From contig JAPLVC010000004.1 in NCBI GenBank assembly GCA_026397315.1, positions 64,001 to 128,000 on the forward strand: DNA of 64,000 bases, given 5' to 3'. Each line of letters starts with the position of its first letter. Positions within the stretch are counted from its first letter, which is position 1. Of this stretch, positions 7,544 to 16,276 are shown one piece after another. The stretch is from Candidatus Aenigmatarchaeota archaeon. GTDB lineage: Archaea; Aenigmatarchaeota; Aenigmatarchaeia; QMZP01; QMZT01. The notes under the pieces are model-generated. The model saw nothing but the letters and a program-made list of their open reading frames with translations. It did not search any database and was not told the origin of the DNA. The translations under genes were made by a program, and so were the position numbers.

Positions 7544-8587
7544 ATGGAGAATTGTGCTCAGAATGAATTTGAATCTCACCAGGCCAAGATTATGGTTTTT
7601 GGCTGTGGTGGCGGTGGTAGCAACACCATAAACAGGCTGACGAACATGGATATACAAGGCGCGGTGACAATAGCTGCCAACACGGATGCCAGGCATCTTG
7701 CCGTCACAAACGCCCACAAAAAACTTCTCATAGGAAAAGACATCACGAGAGGGCTAGGAGCAGGTGGTTACCCTGAAGTCGGAAGGAGAGCGGCCGAAGA
7801 ATCCAGGGAAGACATAAAGAAACTATTAACCGGCTGCGATTTGCTGTTCGTGACGTGTGGGCTTGGCGGCGGGACCGGAACAGGTGCGGCACCAGTGGTG
7901 GCCAAGGTCGCCAAGGAGCTAGGCTCGATAGTGATAGGCACTGTCACGCTGCCTTTCAAAATGGAAGGCGCGAGAGTAGGCAAGGCGGAAGACGGTCTGC
8001 AGCGACTCAGGGACGCATGTGACACTGTCATTGTTATAGAGAACCAGAAGCTCGTCCAGCTTGCAGGCACCAGGCCGCTTGGAGAGGCGTTCGCAGTCGC
8101 GGACGGCCTCATAGCGACGATGATAAAGGGCATAACGGAGACGATATCTCAGCCTTCGCTCGTGAACCTCGACTACGCAGACGTCAAGACCATAATGAAC
8201 TCAGGCGGCGTCGCGACAATAGGAGTCGGCATATCAGACACGAAGAACCGCGCTTACGAGGTCGTGGAGCAGGCGCTGAAGAACCCGCTGCTTGACGTCG
8301 ACTACGAAGGTGCGACAGGTGCGCTGATACAGGTAATCGGCGGAGACGACATGACACTCGACGAGATAAACATCGTCGGCGAATCGATATCCAAGAAGAT
8401 GAATCCCGACGCGACGGTCATGTGGGGCGCCAGGATCCTGCCTGAATTCAAGGGCAAGCTTCAGGTCATAACGATAATAACCGGAGTGAAGTCGCCTTAC
8501 ATAATGGGCAAGACCCAGGAAGCGAAGCAGGTGAAATCTGCTGCCGAGAACTTCTCGAAGGAGTTCGGCATCAGGGTTTACGCTTGA
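7544..8587 (+). CDS. ftsZ: cell division protein FtsZ
   Basis: FtsZ is the tubulin-like GTPase that forms the division ring. The 347-residue protein has the GTP-binding GCGGGGSNTINR segment near residue 20, the tubulin signature GGGTGTGAAP near residue 108, and the T7 synergy loop NLDYADV near residue 208, so GTP hydrolysis should be intact. It ends soon after the globular C-terminal domain and lacks the bacterial C-terminal binding peptide, as usual in archaea. A GGTGATGGGG ribosome site lies just before the ATG. Whether it is the FtsZ1 or FtsZ2 type cannot be settled by eye. Confidence 0.95.
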   Translation: MENCAQNEFESHQAKIMVFGCGGGGSNTINRLTNMDIQGAVTIAANTDARHLAVTNAHKKLLIGKDITRGLGAGGYPEVGRRAAEESREDIKKLLTGCDLLFVTCGLGGGTGTGAAPVVAKVAKELGSIVIGTVTLPFKMEGARVGKAEDGLQRLRDACDTVIVIENQKLVQLAGTRPLGEAFAVADGLIATMIKGITETISQPSLVNLDYADVKTIMNSGGVATIGVGISDTKNRAYEVVEQALKNPLLDVDYEGATGALIQVIGGDDMTLDEINIVGESISKKMNPDATVMWGARILPEFKGKLQVITIITGVKSPYIMGKTQEAKQVKSAAENFSKEFGIRVYA

Positions 8588-8684
8588 ATGTAAACACACC
8601 CAAACGTGTCATAGCTTTACCCAGGGAAAGGGCGGGCCGCTGGCGAATCCGGGCGGCCTTTAACTTTCCTCTCATTCTTTTTTA

Positions 8685-9098
8685 TTATTTTATTTTGCCG
8701 AAGTCGCCGTTTATTACGACTGGCCTTACCGCCTCTATCTCGGACTTGTAAAATTCTATTTCCGGGATGGGGTTCATCAGGAAAATCTTCTTGTTCAGGA
8801 CGTGCGCGAAGCCGATCTCCATCAGCGTATTGCCGCCTATGTAATTTTTGACGCCTCTCCTGTCGTAATTGAGCACGAGAATCGCGTCGCTCTTCTTTAT
8901 CTTATTCCAGAACCTGCGTATTGCATCCTTTTCGTTCTTGTCTAAGAGCGTTAGCCTTTCCTTCTCCTTTTCGTTTTTGCCGGCGTATGAGCCGATGAAA
9001 TCGGATATGAGAACCTCGTGGCCCAGCTTCTCGAGCTTCTCTTTCGTCTCCAGCATCTTCTCGGCGAAAACCATGCTTGAGCAGACCGCGATTTTCAT
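8685..9098 (-). CDS. nucleoside 2-deoxyribosyltransferase-like fold protein
   Basis: A 137-residue Rossmann-like protein. It begins with the strand MKIAVCSSM, has DAILVLNYDRRG in the middle, and YIGGNTLMEIGFAHVLNKK followed by a FLMNPIPEIEFYKSEI segment. The G-x-N-x-x-M-E-I-G-x-A motif is the conserved part of nucleoside 2-deoxyribosyltransferase-like proteins found widely in archaea and Patescibacteria. The catalytic Glu could be the E of MEIG. The true substrate of this subgroup is unknown; it may act on damaged or modified nucleosides. Monocistronic. Confidence 0.65.
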   Translation of the reverse strand: MKIAVCSSMVFAEKMLETKEKLEKLGHEVLISDFIGSYAGKNEKEKERLTLLDKNEKDAIRRFWNKIKKSDAILVLNYDRRGVKNYIGGNTLMEIGFAHVLNKKIFLMNPIPEIEFYKSEIEAVRPVVINGDFGKIK

Positions 9099-9184
9099 GG
9101 TTATTGGATGATTCGTTGAAATAAAAATTCATCAAAGATGCTTTCCTGCCGCAACGTTTATTATCTTTATGGACAATTATCGTG

Positions 9185-10201
9185 ATGAGGATTTCTGTGC
9201 TTTCCGGGACAAGTTTGTTTGAAAAGGTGCGCTCCCTTTACGAAAACGACGAGGCTGAGCTGCCTAAATTCACCGGTAAAAAGGACGGAAAAAACGCTGG
9301 CGCTTTGAGCCGCGGGAAAAAATACGCGGGCAGGAAGCGCAAGAAAGAGCTTTATGTTGATTCTAAGGACAGTGACGAAGCGGAAGAGAAGGATTACGAT
9401 ACCGAATTCTCTTCCGAGAGCAGCGAGTACGTGAAAGCCGGCCATAAGAAACGCGAGGACCGGGTGAGGGTCGAAGTCGAGCCCAGCGCCGCCGCGCAAG
9501 GCGTGCAGTTCGTCGAAGTCGCGGGGAAAGCCGTCGCTAAAAAAGCCGCGCTTTCCGAAGCCAGGAGCGCGGTCAACGAGATGCTGTCCAGCGCGAACGT
9601 GAGAGACGCTAAGTACGCCGACGAGCTCAACAGCACGACCGTCCCCGACGCGGGCTTTCGTTACGGCAGGCGGGCGGGCCTTGTCAAGATAGAATACAAC
9701 GACCCCGTGTTCATCAACAACCAGTGGACCTACCAGCGCATATTCATGAAAAACAACGTGGGCGAATCGAACGTTTATGATTTCACCGTCAAGAAGGCGG
9801 GCACCAGCGGCCTCGAGACGCAAATCAGGTATGACGACAAGTTCCAGACTTTTTATTTCGAGTCGCTCAACGGCGTGCGCGACGGCAGGAACCAGACATA
9901 CTGGGAGGTCTGGGTCAACGGCAACATAGTCGAGGACGCGCTGGACAAGAAAGAAGTCAAAAAGGGCGACGTCGTCGAGTGGAGACTGGCGAACGAGCGC
10001 GAGTCGTTCTGCGGCGGCGGTGGTTACGAAGAGCGATACACTAGGCCGGAGATGCGCTCCAAAATAAGCGTCGAGGCCGAAGCCATGAACCAGATGTACG
10101 GCGCTGGTTTCGGTTACGGCTCAGGCTTTATCACGCCGACCATGCCAACATTTTCCATCAGCAATTACGGCTTCTCGGGAAGGCCGCTGCAGAACATCTG
10201 A
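9185..10201 (+). CDS. unknown protein with C-terminal DUF4430-like domain
   Basis: The 338-residue product has a highly charged N-terminal half (about residues 15-105, runs of KKEL, KDSDEAEEKD and similar) that looks disordered. A beta-rich domain follows at about 155-290. Its segment QTYWEVWVNGNIVEDALDKK and then KKGDVVEWRL resembles the DUF4430/transcobalamin-like fold, where a strand ending in VNG is followed by a GD-V-EW strand. The tail is Gly/Tyr/Phe-rich. No signal peptide or membrane segment is seen, which is unusual because DUF4430 proteins are normally exported. The ATG at 9185 is preferred over a GTG at 9182; a TATA-like TTTATTA lies about 25 bases upstream. Confidence 0.55.
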   Translation: MRISVLSGTSLFEKVRSLYENDEAELPKFTGKKDGKNAGALSRGKKYAGRKRKKELYVDSKDSDEAEEKDYDTEFSSESSEYVKAGHKKREDRVRVEVEPSAAAQGVQFVEVAGKAVAKKAALSEARSAVNEMLSSANVRDAKYADELNSTTVPDAGFRYGRRAGLVKIEYNDPVFINNQWTYQRIFMKNNVGESNVYDFTVKKAGTSGLETQIRYDDKFQTFYFESLNGVRDGRNQTYWEVWVNGNIVEDALDKKEVKKGDVVEWRLANERESFCGGGGYEERYTRPEMRSKISVEAEAMNQMYGAGFGYGSGFITPTMPTFSISNYGFSGRPLQNI

Positions 10202-10207
10202 AGCGGC

Positions 10208-10579
10208 TCACATGAACCTGGCTTTTTTTGCCTGGGAGGCATCGATTTCCTTCAGTTCAGCGTCCTTGGCGGTGGGCTCGAAATATTTTACTTTCTTGTT
10301 CATGCGTCTCGCTAGGTCCACGTCCTCTAGCATCTCCCTGTTCATCTCGCCGATTACCCACACTTCCGACGCCTTCTTTATCTGGCCTAACCTCTCTTTG
10401 TCCCTCGCTTCCTTGTCGTTCGTTATCCTCGTCACCTGCGCGAAGTCGGCGGCCACGTTCGGATAAACCGGAATAAGTTTCATGACCGTCGCCATGCGCA
10501 TCGCCTTGAAGCGCTGGCCGAAATCATTCTTTGAAATTGAAATGTAAACTATATTGCTCACTTTTTCATCCAATGCCAT
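10208..10579 (-). CDS. small Rossmann-like protein, possibly deoxyribosyltransferase-related (DUF4406/DUF7768-like)
   Basis: A 123-residue protein. It starts with a strand NIVYISIS and later has KKASEVWVIGEMNREMLEDV, a DLARRMNKKVKYF segment and a charged end. This pattern (strand, helix, a strand with W-V-x-G, then 'E-x-x-A-x-x-x-N-K-K-V-x-x-F') is like small nucleoside 2-deoxyribosyltransferase-fold proteins, but the match is weak and I do not assign a reaction. The start at 10579 follows GGGGTGG by a few bases; the frame also extends to 10606. It converges with the preceding plus-strand gene, with a 6-base gap. Confidence 0.5.
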   Translation of the reverse strand: MALDEKVSNIVYISISKNDFGQRFKAMRMATVMKLIPVYPNVAADFAQVTRITNDKEARDKERLGQIKKASEVWVIGEMNREMLEDVDLARRMNKKVKYFEPTAKDAELKEIDASQAKKARFM

Positions 10580-10683
10580 AAGACCACCCCTCTGAAACCC
10601 GTTCAAAACAAACGCTTCCCAGAAAAATAATTGGTCACGAAATTATTTAAAACTCACACACGTAGAAGTAAGAGGATTCAGGG

Positions 10684-10827
10684 ATGCGCAATATTTCATC
10701 CGAACTTTTTATCGGGGAACTGCGCGCGAAAGCCGGAAGAGTGCCCGGCATTTGCGGACCAAGCCGCGCGCTGAAATACAACCCGCGCGAAGAGCATTTT
10801 GGAAATAATATCGACTCTACATGCTGA
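10684..10827 (+). CDS. candidate 47-residue ORF in a 340-bp gap
   Basis: The interval 10607-10949 has no long gene. Within it, an ATG at 10684 opens 47 codons ending at TGA 10825-10827. Codon third positions are G/C-rich in the first half, as in neighbouring genes. The peptide is basic with two cysteines and no recognisable motif. TAAGAGGATTCAGGG just upstream could be a ribosome site. The rest of the interval shows nothing clear. Confidence 0.3.
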   Translation: MRNISSELFIGELRAKAGRVPGICGPSRALKYNPREEHFGNNIDSTC

Positions 10828-10949
10828 TTTGAAGCTGAATTTCACGAAAATACGCACGAAAAAGCAGAATGAAAATTTGTGCCGAAAACTAAGGGAATCT
10901 CCTCGTCTTCAGCACCTAGTTGACGTTCGCTTCAGTCATCGTTTGACAG

Positions 10950-11744
10950 TCAGGCAACATTTTTCTCGTCACAAACGTTCCCGTATTTCCCGTGTCCGTT
11001 GCCGTTGTGATTTCCATGGTTGCCATTCCTCGTTTCTATATATCTCTTCAGACAGGTTTCCATTATCTTATCGAGCTCCGCGTTTACTTCGCTGGCCTTG
11101 TATTCGTTTTTCCTGGACATCTTATTTTGGATTTTGTCCATTCCATTCTCGTACCTGAAGTTTATCTTCTCGTCGATGTCCATGCCGCTGGTCATCACAT
11201 CTTTCATCAGGCCGTAGTATTTTTCCTTCACCTTTTCGAAAGCTTTCTCATTTTCGTACAGTTCCTTCTCTAACGCCTTCTCCTTTTTGTGCTCCTTGTA
11301 TTTTTTGTCCATCCGGTCTATCATTTTACCCAGCGATATCACGCCCAGCACTCCGAACAGGTCGTGCAGCCATTCTATCCCGTCCTTGCCGGACGTTAGC
11401 ATGTATGCGCTGCCGAAGCCTGCCGCGTGCAAGCTCCATGAGCTGGTCCAGTCGTATACCTCTTTTATAGCTTTTTTTGTCGCCTTAGAAGCCGTCACTG
11501 CATAGTCGCAGAGTTTCTGGATGTCAAGACCGTTTTCATACGCCGCGTTGTCGTCGACCGCTGGATACCACGTGTCGTTTCTGACGCCGCTGAGTCCTTT
11601 TGTCTTGTACTCCCTGTCTGTCGTCAACCAGGCGCCTCTCTGGGCACCTGTTGAGTCATTCACTTTAAAGCTATGGTTGCAAGCTTTAAAACTCTTTCTG
11701 TTGGCCGACATATATCGGTTTTTAGCGAAAAAACTCCAACTCAT
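10950..11744 (-). CDS. orphan protein with central hydrophobic segment, coiled coil and His/Asn/Gly tail
   Basis: A product of up to 264 residues (start 11744; an alternative ATG at 11711 gives 253). The central part has WSLHAAGFGSAYMLTSG and a hydrophobic WLHDLFGVLGVISLG stretch. A long charged helix (DKKYKEHKKEKALEKELYE and on, about residues 145-215) looks like a coiled coil. The tail NGNHGNHNGNGHGKYG is low-complexity and His-rich and might bind metal. Base composition is lower in GC than in the neighbours. No family recognised. A 14-bp palindrome overlaps its start region and that of corA. Confidence 0.55.
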   Translation of the reverse strand: MSWSFFAKNRYMSANRKSFKACNHSFKVNDSTGAQRGAWLTTDREYKTKGLSGVRNDTWYPAVDDNAAYENGLDIQKLCDYAVTASKATKKAIKEVYDWTSSWSLHAAGFGSAYMLTSGKDGIEWLHDLFGVLGVISLGKMIDRMDKKYKEHKKEKALEKELYENEKAFEKVKEKYYGLMKDVMTSGMDIDEKINFRYENGMDKIQNKMSRKNEYKASEVNAELDKIMETCLKRYIETRNGNHGNHNGNGHGKYGNVCDEKNVA

Positions 11745-11752
11745 TCGTGAGT
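11739..11752. promoter_or_regulatory. palindrome ACTCATTCGTGAGT, copy 1
   Basis: A near-perfect palindrome of form ACTCAYNNRTGAGT lying between a minus-strand orphan gene and the plus-strand corA gene. Two more copies are at 15284 and 16459, each just upstream of a start region. It could be the binding site of a dimeric regulator. Confidence 0.4.
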
Positions 11753-11800
11753 AGCCCGCTTGCGATTGGTTTTTTTATTGGCTCCGCCAAATATAATAAT

Positions 11801-12769
11801 ATGATAAAAATTCTCGCCCTCGAGAATGGCAAAAAACTAATAAAAGACCTGCCCGTATCGAGACTGAAATCATTCCTCAGGGAAAACAAGAACAAGGTCT
11901 GGATAAACATGGAGAACCCCACGGACCAGGAATACAAAATACTCACCGAGATTTTCAACTTCCACCCGCTCGAGATAGATGACTGTAAAAAGAGACTGGA
12001 CCTGCCCAAGATAGACGAATTCGAGGATCACATATTCATCGTGTTCCACAGGTTCTCCTATGATTTTCAGAGGCATATAATGAAGCTGAAGGAGTTCGAC
12101 ATATTTCTCAACAACCATTACATAATCACTTTCCCCAACGAGCCCTCGGAAACCATAAGGGACATGATGCAAAGGACAACGAAAGACCCGTCTTTGTTTG
12201 CGAGGGGCACAGAATTCATACTGCACAGCATAATGGACAGGGTGGTCGATGATTATTTTCCGATACTCGACCACTGGGACGAGGAAATGGAGAAGCTCGA
12301 GAACGACGTGGTCACGGGCAATATCAAAAGGACGATGAAGGACATGCTCAAGATAAAAAGGGACATAAGAAAATTCAAGAAGAGCATGGGGCCGCAGAGG
12401 GACGTGATGAACAAGCTCTCGCACCGCGACCTGCCTTTCGTTTCTGAAAAGGCGAACATATATTTCCGTGACGTCTACGACCACGTGCTGCGCTCGTATT
12501 CGATAGTCGAGGACCAGCGCGACATGATAACCACGATATTCGAGGCATATCTTTCGAGCGTGTCGAACAAGCTGAACGAGATAATGAAGACGCTCACTAT
12601 CATAGCAACGATTTTCATACCGCTCACTTTCATCGTGGGCATCTACGGCATGAACTTCCGCTACATGCCTGAACTGGACTGGCAGTTCGGTTATTACATG
12701 GTCTGGGCCGTGATGATAATCGCAATCACCGTCATGCTCATCTATTTCAAGAGAAAGGGCTGGGTATAA
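11801..12769 (+). CDS. corA: CorA-family Mg2+/Co2+ channel
   Basis: CorA is a pentameric divalent-cation channel. The 322-residue protein has the long cytoplasmic alpha/beta and stalk region, then helix 1 ending in the signature GMN (VGIYGMNF, near residue 285) and a second helix, ending in a short basic tail FKRKGW as the family does. The frame opens at 11747 but homology begins at the ATG at 11801, which also follows the TATA-like CAAATATAATAAT. This is a second potential Mg2+ route besides the NRAMP-like transporter. Confidence 0.93.
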   Translation: MIKILALENGKKLIKDLPVSRLKSFLRENKNKVWINMENPTDQEYKILTEIFNFHPLEIDDCKKRLDLPKIDEFEDHIFIVFHRFSYDFQRHIMKLKEFDIFLNNHYIITFPNEPSETIRDMMQRTTKDPSLFARGTEFILHSIMDRVVDDYFPILDHWDEEMEKLENDVVTGNIKRTMKDMLKIKRDIRKFKKSMGPQRDVMNKLSHRDLPFVSEKANIYFRDVYDHVLRSYSIVEDQRDMITTIFEAYLSSVSNKLNEIMKTLTIIATIFIPLTFIVGIYGMNFRYMPELDWQFGYYMVWAVMIIAITVMLIYFKRKGWV

Positions 12770-12810
12770 ACACTCGCATATAATTTTAATCCCGCTTACA
12801 TATTTTTACC

Positions 12811-14070
12811 ATGGACTTCGACAAGGACTTCGACATTGAGCTCTCGGATTTCAATATCAAGAAGCGCGACCTCTCGTTCCGTTACTGGATTTTCGAATAC
12901 GGAGGCAGCGTCGAGGGCTGCGGCATAAGCGATGGAGTGGCTTACTTCGGCTCCTGCGATTATTTCATATACGCCGTGGACGCGGAAACAGGGAAGCTGA
13001 TATGGAAATTCAGGACAGGCGATTGCGTCCCCAATTACGCGCCGGCGTTTTATGGCGACAACTTGTATCTGAGTTCTTATGATAGTTATCTCTACTGCCT
13101 TAACAAGAAAACGGGCAGCGAAGTGTGGAGATTCAAAGCAGGCGACAAATGCTGGTCGCCGCCAACCTGCTATGATGGCATAATTTACTTCGGCTCCAAG
13201 GATAGTTACGTTTACGCAGTTGACGCAAAGAGCGGCCGCGAGGTATGGCGCTTCAAGACGGGCGACATGGCAATCACCACGCCGACAGCTTACAGAGACA
13301 AGCTCGTCATCGGCAGTTACGACGGCTTTCTTTACGTGCTTGACAGGAAAACCGGGAAGGAAACCGGCAGGTTCAAGACGGCCGGGAACATAGTAAACAT
13401 GATCGAATTCGCCATCGACAAGAACATGATTTACTTCGGCTCGTTCGACAACAACATGTACGCCCTGAATCTCGACACGCTAAAAGAAGTGTGGAGGTTC
13501 AAAGCCGGATATGGCATCACGTGCGTCCCGCTCGTTGAGAACAAAAAATTATATTTCGGCAGCCAGGATCACAACTTGTATTGCCTCGATGCGGAAACCG
13601 GCAAGGAAATATGGAGATTCAGGGCGGGCGACAGGATAGGCTCCTCAACATCCGCGATTATAGAAGGAAAAATATATTTTGGCTCCAAAGACCACAATTT
13701 CTACTGCCTGGATTCTGAAACAGGCGAGGAGATCTGGCGTTTCAGGGCCATGAACGAGATCTGGTCGCCTGTGACAGTTTACAAGAAGAGCGTGGTCTTC
13801 GGTTCCATCGATTGCCATCTTTATAGGCTTGACGCAAAAACAGGAAAGAAAATATGGGCTTTCCTGACGAGCACAAAAACAGTTGCCACTTACAAAGTCT
13901 CCGAAGAGGTCTCCGCCGAGATAACGGTCAGGCAGGAAGATGCCGGCGAAAAGGACGACGAGAAATACGACCTCACGACCAGCGTTCCCATCGACCTGAA
14001 AAGCGAATACTCGTTCAAGAGCGAATATGCCTTCAAGTCCGAATACCACACCAAAAGCGAGTACGTGTAG
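12811..14070 (+). CDS. cytoplasmic PQQ-type beta-propeller with C-terminal KSEY repeats
   Basis: The 419-residue protein contains eight repeats of about 40 residues with the pattern YFGS-D-x-x-x-Y-x-x-D-x-x-T-G-x-x-x-W-x-F-x-x-G, as in PQQ-binding-like beta-propellers (BamB, quinoprotein dehydrogenases). They run from about residue 30 to 350. No signal peptide or membrane anchor is seen, so it is probably cytoplasmic, unlike most relatives. The dehydrogenase catalytic residues are not evident, so a scaffold role is more likely. After an acidic linker the protein ends in four tandem copies of KSEY spaced six residues apart. TATA-like TATAATTTTAA lies about 25-32 bases before the ATG. Confidence 0.75.
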   Translation: MDFDKDFDIELSDFNIKKRDLSFRYWIFEYGGSVEGCGISDGVAYFGSCDYFIYAVDAETGKLIWKFRTGDCVPNYAPAFYGDNLYLSSYDSYLYCLNKKTGSEVWRFKAGDKCWSPPTCYDGIIYFGSKDSYVYAVDAKSGREVWRFKTGDMAITTPTAYRDKLVIGSYDGFLYVLDRKTGKETGRFKTAGNIVNMIEFAIDKNMIYFGSFDNNMYALNLDTLKEVWRFKAGYGITCVPLVENKKLYFGSQDHNLYCLDAETGKEIWRFRAGDRIGSSTSAIIEGKIYFGSKDHNFYCLDSETGEEIWRFRAMNEIWSPVTVYKKSVVFGSIDCHLYRLDAKTGKKIWAFLTSTKTVATYKVSEEVSAEITVRQEDAGEKDDEKYDLTTSVPIDLKSEYSFKSEYAFKSEYHTKSEYV

Positions 14071-14086
14071 CTTGTTTTTCAGTTTC

Positions 14087-15220
14087 TCAGATGTGTTTCG
14101 TTGCCTTGGCGGCGATGTAGGTTACGGCCATCACCAGCGGGAAAACGTAGAGCGCGGTGAACGTGCCCAAGCCGAGAGTTATGAAAATTAGCGGTACCTG
14201 CGCTCCCACGATTGTCGCGAGGTCGTTGCTCCAGCCCATCGTGCCGATGACCTTGCCCTTCTCCTCGACTGCGAACGTTTCGCTTATTCTGGAATACATC
14301 CATACATCGATGAAACCGCCTGCAATGCCGATGAGCATCGCTGCAAGATAATACATCGGAAGCGAATTCGCCATGACCATCGTCGTCGCGGCGAGCAGGT
14401 GGAAGGCGATGCATGCGGGCACCCAGTATCGTCTCAGCTTCCTGTTGGATATCCTGCCAATCACCAGGTTGCTCAGGGCGAACAGCACGACTTCCGCCAC
14501 GACGATCAATGACACCGTGCTTCTAGAAAGGCCGAGCGTCTGCAGCGCGTAGCGCGCGAAAAAGAAGACGAACGCCGAGAACATGGCGATGTCCATGGTC
14601 TTGAAAATTATGTATGCGGGAATCTTTTTCATGTACGAGAATGATGGTTTTGCGGAGGCGTGACCATCGTACTTCTTCGCGAACCTGAACATCAGCAGCA
14701 CCCATATCACGCCGACCGCGAATATCAGGTAGAACGCCGGCTGTATGCCGAACGTGTCGATGAAGAAGCCCGGTATTAAAAGGCCCGCGATCCAGCCGAG
14801 ATTGCTCAGCCCGCCATATGTGCCGACCTTTTTATCCGGATTGTCCTTGACCTTTCTCAGCGAGTAAATTATTATCGTCACGAACATGAGCGCGCTCGCC
14901 ACGCCGCCGATTATCTTCAACGACGTGATCGCCAGCAAATCCGACGTCTGTCCTATGAGGAACAGGCACACGAACGAGATGACGCCTGCTATCATCATGT
15001 ATTTCCTTTCGCCGTGCTTGTCCGTCAGATGCCCTAGCACGGGCTTGAGAATGAAAGAAAACACGTCGCCTATCGACAGCAGGAAGGCGAACATCGCTAT
15101 CGAGATGTTCAGCGAAGAAAAATACATGGTCGGTATGAGCATGGCGAATGCCATGAACAGCGTCTGGAAAAAGCCGAACATTGCCCCCGAAAAAAGTCTC
15201 GCCCTGGAATCATCAGCCAT
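14087..15220 (-). CDS. major facilitator superfamily transporter
   Basis: A 377-residue protein with about 12 hydrophobic helices in two halves. The loop between helices 2 and 3 reads GHLTDKHGERKY, a form of the MFS signature G-x-x-x-D-R-x-G-R-R/K. A related motif, GRISNRKLRRYW, is at the matching place in the second half. Substrate cannot be told from sequence. It converges on the beta-propeller gene. A TATA-like TTATATG lies about 45 bases before its start, and a palindrome (15284-15297) lies just upstream of that. Confidence 0.85.
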   Translation of the reverse strand: MADDSRARLFSGAMFGFFQTLFMAFAMLIPTMYFSSLNISIAMFAFLLSIGDVFSFILKPVLGHLTDKHGERKYMMIAGVISFVCLFLIGQTSDLLAITSLKIIGGVASALMFVTIIIYSLRKVKDNPDKKVGTYGGLSNLGWIAGLLIPGFFIDTFGIQPAFYLIFAVGVIWVLLMFRFAKKYDGHASAKPSFSYMKKIPAYIIFKTMDIAMFSAFVFFFARYALQTLGLSRSTVSLIVVAEVVLFALSNLVIGRISNRKLRRYWVPACIAFHLLAATTMVMANSLPMYYLAAMLIGIAGGFIDVWMYSRISETFAVEEKGKVIGTMGWSNDLATIVGAQVPLIFITLGLGTFTALYVFPLVMAVTYIAAKATKHI

Positions 15221-15283
15221 TTACGACACCAAAACCCTTTTCAACATCTTTGTGGAAATTACATATAAGCTTTTTTTGCGGCG

Positions 15284-15297
15284 ACTCACGAATGAGT
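15284..15297. promoter_or_regulatory. palindrome ACTCACGAATGAGT, copy 2
   Basis: This is the exact reverse complement of copy 1 at 11739. It sits directly upstream of the TATA-like box (GCTTATATG on the minus strand, about 15261-15270) of the MFS gene, a position suited to transcriptional control. Confidence 0.45.
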
Positions 15298-15301
15298 AAC
15301 T

Positions 15302-16201
15302 TCATCTCGGTTTTTTCCTCTTGCCGTTGCCGTTATTTTTCATTTTCTTGCGCAGCTTTTCCATAAAAGACGCGTTTTCCCCGCTCGTCAAAGCTCTCGC
15401 CGCGCCTATCGCGGTCGCGAATTCCGCGTGCTCCGGGACGACCGCCCGTCCTCCGAACGTCCGCACGGCTTCCTGCAGCTTTTTCATGAGAGTCTTGTTC
15501 CTCGTGACCTTGCCTATGAAAACTATATCCTTTTCAAGGCCGTGGTTCTTCGCGGCGAATACGGAAAGCGTCCCGACTATCTCCCCGACCATGTGTATCA
15601 GGCCGAGCGCTATGTCGTTTTCGCTGGTCTCGTCGCAGAGCTTGCCGAAATTTGCGGCAGTCGCGTCCGCAGAAAGCTCGCCTATGCCCCTGCCGACGAT
15701 GTCCTTCACGGTCAGGTTTATTTTCTTAAGGCTGCCCTTGCTCGCGAGGATCTCGAGGTTGTTTATGTCCTCCTTGTTGAGAAGCAGTTTGAAAAGGCCT
15801 TTCAGCGTTCCGCCGCCAACGCCTGTTCCGCCGGCGTGCTTTATGACCTTGCCGCCTTCGGTGACCGCGACCATCGCCGTACCTGTTCCGATGCTCACGA
15901 CGAAGCATCTTTTCTTGCCCGTCAGCACCATGCCGCCCAGCCCGATTGCCTTAATCTCCTCGACCTTCCTGACAGGGATGCCCAGCAGCGAACTGTTGAG
16001 CTTGACGGCCCCGCCGCCAGTCGCGGCGACGGCCGTGATCCGGTCTATCTTCATCCTGTTCTCGGTGATTATCTTGCCCAGGCAGCCAGACGCGGAAGCG
16101 ACCGCGTCGCTCGCGTGTATGGCGGTGAAATTGCTGGTTTTGCCGTTTCTCAGAAGCACGCCCTGCGTCGTCGAGCCGCCTATGTCTATGCCTATAATCA
16201 T
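15302..16201 (-). CDS. coaW: type II pantothenate kinase
   Basis: Type II pantothenate kinases phosphorylate pantothenate at the start of CoA synthesis. The 299-residue protein has the ASKHA phosphate-1 loop GIDIGGSTTQGVLL at residues 3-16, SIGTGTAMV near residue 108, the GGTGVGGGTLKGL segment and a C-terminal GKVTRNKTLMKKL segment, all in the order seen in CoaW/Fumble proteins. BadF-type activators are the main alternative, but the GGTGVGGGT loop favours PanK. Most archaea instead use pantoate kinase and phosphopantothenate synthetase, so this points to a bacterial or eukaryotic-like CoA route. It ends in a basic KMKNNGNGKRKKPR tail. Confidence 0.78.
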   Translation of the reverse strand: MIIGIDIGGSTTQGVLLRNGKTSNFTAIHASDAVASASGCLGKIITENRMKIDRITAVAATGGGAVKLNSSLLGIPVRKVEEIKAIGLGGMVLTGKKRCFVVSIGTGTAMVAVTEGGKVIKHAGGTGVGGGTLKGLFKLLLNKEDINNLEILASKGSLKKINLTVKDIVGRGIGELSADATAANFGKLCDETSENDIALGLIHMVGEIVGTLSVFAAKNHGLEKDIVFIGKVTRNKTLMKKLQEAVRTFGGRAVVPEHAEFATAIGAARALTSGENASFMEKLRKKMKNNGNGKRKKPR

Positions 16202-16276
16202 ATAGATAATTCAATGACTGGGATATAAAAACAGTTTTGAAAGCGCGGGCTCGCGCTTGATAATTTTATCAATATT

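Noticed and set aside
15321-16228. Long open frames on the plus strand (294 and 266 codons)
   Set aside because: Both are antisense to the pantothenate kinase gene, which has intact motifs, and they encode low-complexity Ser/Pro- or Arg/Asp-rich products.
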